A DNA stretch of 31,789 nt from Thermoleophilia bacterium (GTDB lineage: Bacteria; Actinomycetota; Thermoleophilia; Gaiellales; Gaiellaceae). The stretch is from positions 1 through 31,789 of the forward strand of contig JAICZB010000004.1 of assembly GCA_025933895.1 (NCBI GenBank). The letters are read 5' to 3'. Below are positions 29,459 through 31,789 of this stretch, piece by piece. The notes under the pieces were generated by a model. It made no database searches and was not told the DNA's origin. It saw only the letters and a program-made list of their open reading frames with translations. The translations under genes were made by a program, and so were the position numbers. Within the stretch, counting starts at the first letter, position 1; each line of letters begins with the position of its first letter.

Positions 29459-30262
29459 TCAGTGGTGGAGGAACGAAATGACGAGGAAATATGCCGCCGG
29501 TGCGGCGAAGAGGAGGCCGTCTATCCGGTCGAGCATGCCGCCGTGCCCACCCAGCAGCCGACCGGTGTCCTTCACCTCGAGATCCCGCTTCAGCGCCGAC
29601 TCGAACAGGTCACCGATCACCTCCGCGAGCACGAGAACGACGCCGAGCAGGACGGCCTGCCAGACCGCGAGGTACTTGTCCCGCGTGTCGTAGAGCGCGA
29701 TGAACGCCACGAAGACGCCGGCCACAGCGCCGACGAGCAGCCCCTCCCACGACTTCCCGGGTGAGAGGCGCGGCGCGAGCTTGTGCCGGCCGAGCAGCCG
29801 GCCCCCGAAGTAGGCGAAGGTCGCCGCCGCCCACGCCGCGAGCACGACGGTGAAGGCGATCAGCCTCCCGTGGTCGTGCATCTCGCGCAGGAGGAGGAGA
29901 AAGCCGAGGCCCAGTCCGATCCACGCCGACCCGAGAATCGTCGAGCCGACCGCAGCCGTCGTCGGCGCGCGGGTGCTCGAGAGCGCGTGGAGAACGAAGC
30001 CGAGGACGAACGTCGCGAGGAAGCCGCCGAGCAGCCACACGATCCCGCCGCTGCGCGCTCCGACGAGCACGAGAATCACGCCGCCGTACACCGCTGGTGC
30101 GAGCGGCCGCAGGGGCCGCGCCGTCGTTACGAACTCGTGCACGCCGACACACGCGGCGATGGCGAGGAGCGTGAAGAGCCACCAGCCGCCGAGCCACAAC
30201 ATGCCGAGCACGAGCGGCAGGCCGACCGCCGCGACCGCGAGGCGCGAGGCAAAGTTGGTCAT
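29459..30262 (-). CDS. cdsA: Phosphatidate cytidylyltransferase (CDP-diglyceride synthase)
   Basis: The 267-residue polytopic membrane protein makes CDP-diacylglycerol, the donor for the CDP-alcohol phosphatidyltransferases found elsewhere in the window. The family signature is complete near the C-terminus: SALKRDLEVKDTGRLLGGHGGMLDRIDGLL. About seven to eight hydrophobic helices precede and follow it. It lies 16 nt after uppS with no obvious ribosome binding site, so it is probably read by ribosomes finishing uppS. Confidence 0.95.
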   Translation of the reverse strand: MTNFASRLAVAAVGLPLVLGMLWLGGWWLFTLLAIAACVGVHEFVTTARPLRPLAPAVYGGVILVLVGARSGGIVWLLGGFLATFVLGFVLHALSSTRAPTTAAVGSTILGSAWIGLGLGFLLLLREMHDHGRLIAFTVVLAAWAAATFAYFGGRLLGRHKLAPRLSPGKSWEGLLVGAVAGVFVAFIALYDTRDKYLAVWQAVLLGVVLVLAEVIGDLFESALKRDLEVKDTGRLLGGHGGMLDRIDGLLFAAPAAYFLVISFLHH

Positions 30263-30278
30263 GAATGAGTGGCCGCAG

Positions 30279-31016
30279 TCACCTGCCGCCGAATCTACGG
30301 CGCCGGCTCGCGTACTCCTCGATCGCCGTCCGGAGCTCTTCCGGCCCGAAGTCGGGCCAGAAGGTGTCGGTGAATACGTACTCGGCGTACGCGGACTGCC
30401 AGAGGAGGAAGTTCGAGATGCGGCGCTCGCCGGAGGTGCGGATCACGAGGTCGGGGTCCGGCATCTCGGGCTCGTAGAGGCAGGCGGCGAGCGCCGCCTC
30501 GTCGACGTCGTCGGGATCCGCGCCGTTCTCGACCAGCCGTCGCGCTGCGTCGACGAGCTCGGCGCGGCCGCCGTAGTCGAAGGCGATCCAGAGCTGCAGC
30601 TTCGACTTGTCGGCCGTCGCGGCCTCGAGCGCCTCCATCTTCGTCCGGAGCCAGTCGGGTGCGCGGTCGCGGCGACCGACGAAGCGGCACCGGACGCCCT
30701 GCGCGGCGAGGTCCTCGAGCTCGCGCTCGATCGTCTCGCCGAAGATCTCCATCAGGGCCGCCACCTCCTCGACCGGCCGCGTCCAGTTCTCGGTCGAGAA
30801 GGCGTAGACCGCGAGGGAGTCGATGCCGAGGTCGATCGCCGTCTCGACGACGGGCCGGAGGGCGCGCGAGCCGGCCCGGTGGCCGTCGGCGACGGAGACG
30901 CCGTGCTCCGCAGCCCAGCGCCCGCTGCCGTCCATGATGATGGCGACCGCGTGGGCGGCCTCTGGAAGGTGCTCCTCGGGGCTGACGTCGGTGCCTGTGC
31001 CGGGAACGGAGGCCAC
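30279..31016 (-). CDS. uppS: Isoprenyl transferase (undecaprenyl diphosphate synthase type)
   Basis: The 245-residue cis-prenyltransferase would make the lipid carrier for cell-wall synthesis. Motifs are VAIIMDGSGRWA, GHRAGSRAL, YAFSTENWTRP and RTSGERRISNFLLWQSAYAE, and the C-terminal WPDF...RRRRFGG. In the first motif the residue after MDG is Ser where most members have Asn (MDGNGRW). The GTG at 31016 is 5 nt beyond the frr stop. The product length (C30 to C55) cannot be told from sequence by eye. Confidence 0.93.
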   Translation of the reverse strand: MASVPGTGTDVSPEEHLPEAAHAVAIIMDGSGRWAAEHGVSVADGHRAGSRALRPVVETAIDLGIDSLAVYAFSTENWTRPVEEVAALMEIFGETIERELEDLAAQGVRCRFVGRRDRAPDWLRTKMEALEAATADKSKLQLWIAFDYGGRAELVDAARRLVENGADPDDVDEAALAACLYEPEMPDPDLVIRTSGERRISNFLLWQSAYAEYVFTDTFWPDFGPEELRTAIEEYASRRRRFGGR

Positions 31017-31021
31017 GCGGC

Positions 31022-31585
31022 CTAGACCTCCATCACTTCGGCTTCCTTGTGCTTCAGGAGCTCGTCGATCTGCTTCGTGTGCTCGTCCGTCAGCTCCTGG
31101 ACACGACCTTCGGCCCGGTGCTCGTCGTCGGCCCCGACCTCGCCCTTGTCGACGAGCTCCTTCAGGTGCCGCATCGCGTCGCGCCGGATCTCGCGCACGG
31201 CGACGCGGTGCTCCTCGGCCATGTTGCGCACGACCTTGACGAGATCCTTGCGCCGCTCCTCGGTCAGCTGCGGGATCGGCAGCCGGATCAGCTTCCCGTC
31301 GTTCGACGGCGTCAGCCCGAGGTCCGACTCCTGGACAGCCTTCTCGATCGCGCGGATCGAGCTCGGGTCGAACGGCTGCACGGTGAGCATGCGCGGCTCG
31401 GGCACGTTGATCGTGGAGAGCTGGCGCAGCGGCGTCTGCGTCCCGTAGTAGTCGACCTCGATGCGGTCGAGGAGCGACGCCGACGCGCGGCCGGTGCGCA
31501 CCGTCGCGAACTCCGACCGTGCGTGCTCGACCGACTTGACCATCCGGTCGCGGGCCCCGTTGATCAGCTCTTCCGCAGTCGCCAT
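31022..31585 (-). CDS. frr: Ribosome recycling factor
   Basis: The 187-residue protein splits post-termination ribosomes with EF-G. It shows family features throughout: FATVRTGRASASLLDRIEVDYYGTQTPLRQL, INVPEPRMLTVQPFD, LGLTPSNDGKLIRLPIPQLTEERRKDLVK, and the C-terminal long helices ending in HTKQIDELLKHKEAEVMEV. The ATG at 31585 has GGAGGG upstream. Its first 16 bases (31570-31585) are part of a perfect fold-back repeated at the end of the window, so the usual upstream neighbour pyrH is not seen. Confidence 0.96.
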   Translation of the reverse strand: MATAEELINGARDRMVKSVEHARSEFATVRTGRASASLLDRIEVDYYGTQTPLRQLSTINVPEPRMLTVQPFDPSSIRAIEKAVQESDLGLTPSNDGKLIRLPIPQLTEERRKDLVKVVRNMAEEHRVAVREIRRDAMRHLKELVDKGEVGADDEHRAEGRVQELTDEHTKQIDELLKHKEAEVMEV

Positions 31586-31789
31586 CTCAGCCCTCCGTTT
31601 CTCCCCGGGCGCCGCCAAGGGCGGCGCGGTCTATTGGCCGGGCGTGGGGGGGGGTGGCGCCGCCCCCTCCAAGCCCCGGCGCGGTGGGGGCGGCCGGGCC
31701 CCCCCCCCCCCCCCCCCCCGGCAAATCGACTGCGCCGCCCTTGGCGGCGCCCGGGGAGAAACGGAGGGCTGAGATGGCGACTGCGGAAG
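31570..31789. repeat. Terminal 58-bp perfect fold-back around a poly-C loop, probable artefact
   Basis: Bases 31570-31627 (start of frr and its leader) recur exactly in reverse complement at 31732-31789. The 104-base loop is unlike its surroundings: a run of G, then GGC/CCG-rich sequence and about 20 consecutive C (around 31700-31719). The right arm duplicates the first codons of frr but leads nowhere. This pattern is typical of a chimeric or turn-around read at a contig end. Confidence 0.85.

Noticed and set aside
31628..31731. G-quadruplex or i-motif element in the G/C runs
   Set aside because: The runs lie in the loop of an apparent fold-back artefact and are not trustworthy sequence.
1..31789. 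CRISPR array, prophage or insertion sequence
   Set aside because: No regularly spaced direct repeats, no cas, integrase, transposase or phage structural genes were recognised; the only mobile-like sequences are the short palindromic repeats.

Overview
The window is about 70% G+C and gene-dense, and it looks like a deep-branching actinobacterium, most likely class Thermoleophilia (Gaiellales/Solirubrobacterales) from a genome bin. This is inferred from the MurT/GatD pair, an RsiG-like small protein beside FHA and MerR genes, many GTG starts, and several start codons with a -10-like hexamer 6-7 nt upstream, which suggests leaderless mRNAs. No ribosomal RNA or dnaA gene is present to settle the taxonomy.

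Layout. 1-762: 3' end of an OLD-family ATPase/TOPRIM nuclease. 759-2890 (-): murT-gatD, which amidates lipid II. 2987-3679 (+): a protein with three homing-endonuclease-associated repeats. 3681-4481 (-): a class II glutamine amidotransferase. 4593-5462 (+) and 5731-6810 (-): a group 2 sigma factor convergent with the main sigma factor RpoD, separated by a strongly palindromic spacer. 6811-7255: a 445-bp non-coding region with a DnaA-box-like inverted pair and a candidate structured RNA. 7256-9138: four small or hypothetical proteins. 9182-14256 (-): a tightly packed gene run (CDP-alcohol phosphatidyltransferase, nucleotidyltransferase fused to a degenerate phosphomannomutase, RsiG-like protein, FHA protein, MerR regulator, adenine phosphoribosyltransferase). 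14274-16145: a formimidoylglutamate-deiminase-like amidohydrolase, a mini S24/S26 protein and a small conserved protein. 16356-16430: tRNA-Pro(GGG). 16489-20287: a secreted beta-propeller protein, an ECF sigma factor with a membrane anti-sigma carrying a propeller-like outer domain, a pterin dehydratase, and a second ECF sigma/zinc anti-sigma pair. 20314-23687 (+): FAD oxidoreductase, CDP-alcohol phosphatidyltransferase, FolE and a RibD-C reductase, overlapping each other. 23849-31585 (-): the conserved run frr-uppS-cdsA-dxr-rseP-ispG-proS followed by an XRE regulator.

Three themes link the genes. The window is rich in regulators: four sigma factors, two anti-sigma factors, and an RsiG-like protein that keeps most of the cyclic-di-GMP signature. 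Envelope supply is prominent: isoprenoid precursors and undecaprenyl phosphate (ispG, dxr, uppS), phospholipids (cdsA, two CDP-alcohol transferases), sugar nucleotides and lipid II amidation. A pterin group (phhB, folE, RibD-C reductase) lies with a redox enzyme and a lipid enzyme behind a sigma/anti-sigma pair.

Non-coding highlights are a palindromic, MITE-like repeat present twice (23687-23850 and 27034-27154), a perfect 20-bp inverted repeat at the rpoD stop codon, and a possible approximately 110-170 nt structured RNA upstream of rpoD. The last 220 bases form a perfect 58-bp fold-back around a poly-C tract and are most likely an assembly or amplification artefact, so nothing beyond the frr start should be trusted.
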